Positions 63,826-64,000 of a stretch of DNA of 64,000 bases are shown here, in pieces. Location: the NCBI GenBank assembly GCA_024703915.1, contig CP087969.1, positions 2,232,001 through 2,296,000 on the forward strand, in the 5' to 3' direction. Numbering within the stretch: position 1 is the first letter of the stretch; every line of letters begins with the position of its first letter. This DNA is from Massilia sp. H-1 (GTDB lineage: Bacteria; Pseudomonadota; Gammaproteobacteria; Burkholderiales; Burkholderiaceae_D). A program made the translations under genes and the position numbers. The notes beneath the pieces were generated by a model. It worked only from the letters and a program-made list of their open reading frames with translations, was not told the origin of the DNA and did not search any database.

Positions 63826-64000
63826 TTACGACGGCGCGCGCGCCGTCGACCAGCGTTCGCAGACTGGGGACGCTGGCGGCCCTGACAATCCAGTGCCCGA
63901 GTTCGGCATCGGAAAGCTGCGCGATCAGCGCAGCCTCGGGTGGCGCCAGCGCACCAAAGCGCGCTTCGATCAGCGTGCGCAGTGCGATGCGCTGCCCTTC
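63826..64000 (-). CDS. C-terminal end of a DUF4351-like / PD-(D/E)XK-associated protein (partial)
   Basis: Runs in from the right edge. About 60 residues visible: [53 protein letters not shown]. This resembles the helical tail (DUF4351-like) of Rpn-type putative transposase/nuclease proteins. The stop at 63826 assumes one lost CG in the CGCGCGCG run near 63840; as written the frame runs into lysA antisense. Confidence 0.45.

Noticed and set aside
1..64000. Genome-wide real pseudogene formation
   Set aside because: Essential genes (lptABC, kdsD, pth, ispE, aroB) carry the same breaks as dispensable ones, and the breaks fall on two sequence motifs. Decay would not be motif-specific.
1..64000. 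Programmed frameshifting or stop-codon recoding at CTTAAG-like strings
   Set aside because: The inserted length varies (0, +1, +2, +3, or -2) between sites and there is no shared slippery sequence or downstream structure. A single recoding mechanism cannot fix all cases.
1..64000. Long antisense open frames overlapping nearly every gene
   Set aside because: High GC content produces them. They lack ribosome sites and family motifs, while the opposite strand encodes recognisable enzymes.
1..64000. CRISPR array or prophage
   Set aside because: No regularly spaced repeats and no phage structural or integrase genes were seen. The only mobile parts are one IS element, the RHS locus and small repeats.

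Overview
The window reads as a GC-rich betaproteobacterial chromosome, most likely a member of the Oxalobacteraceae (Massilia, Telluria, Duganella or Janthinobacterium group). The evidence is the gene order lolB-ispE-tRNA(Gln)-prs-rplY-pth near ychF, the pilMNOPQ-aroK-aroB-dgt chain beside a class A penicillin-binding protein, and the kdsD-kdsC-lptC-lptA-lptB-rpoN-hpf operon. This placement is inferred from gene content and not from a database search.

Layout. 1-8.0 kb: the tail of a TonB receptor, a DUF1203 protein, a YqaA membrane protein, ilvA, queF, then ptsN-hprK-rapZ. 8.0-12.9 kb: an RHS toxin locus on the minus strand, with an HEXXH toxin tip, two candidate immunity genes, a displaced second tip, and an IS256-family element inserted in the RHS gene. 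13-16 kb: a binding-protein/porin pair and an enoyl-CoA hydratase family gene. 16.2-21.6 kb: hpf, rpoN, the LPS-transport genes lptBAC and the Kdo genes kdsC and kdsD, divergent from a KefB-type antiporter. 23.7-33 kb: a GGDEF protein, a MOSC protein, a LysR/SDR divergent pair, a large exported protein with a VPLPA-CTERM-like tail, and an ABC drug-efflux operon with its TetR regulator and operator. 33-43 kb: a subclass B3 metallo-beta-lactamase, ychF, a HigBA toxin-antitoxin module between two ~100 bp direct repeats, a patatin-like lipase, a transglutaminase-like protein, pth, rplY and prs. 43-51 kb: tRNA-Gln, ispE, lolB, a TPR lipoprotein, mutM, a dynamin-like GTPase and mutY. 51-64 kb: dgt, aroB, aroK, the type IV pilus genes pilQPONM, mrcA, cyaY, lptM, lysA and a partial gene.

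The most striking property is not a gene. Nearly every gene, including ones the cell cannot do without (lptABC, kdsD, ispE, pth, aroB), has broken reading frames, and the breaks follow two patterns. First, wherever conserved protein sequence predicts the hexamer GCCGGC (usually Ala-Gly or Pro-Ala), the sequence instead carries GCTTAAGC, GCTTAGGC, GCCTAAGC, GCTAAGC, GCTTAGC or ATGCTTAC, which usually adds a stop codon and one or two bases. Second, runs of CGCG lose one dinucleotide. I infer that these are consensus base-calling errors, the first probably caused by a modified base in GCCGGC (nanopore-like data), and not real gene decay. For that reason broken genes are listed over their full inferred extent as CDS, with the break positions given. 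As written, an automatic pipeline would call most of them pseudogenes.

Genes still read through cleanly are few: prs (with three mutually compensating indels), pilO and cyaY.
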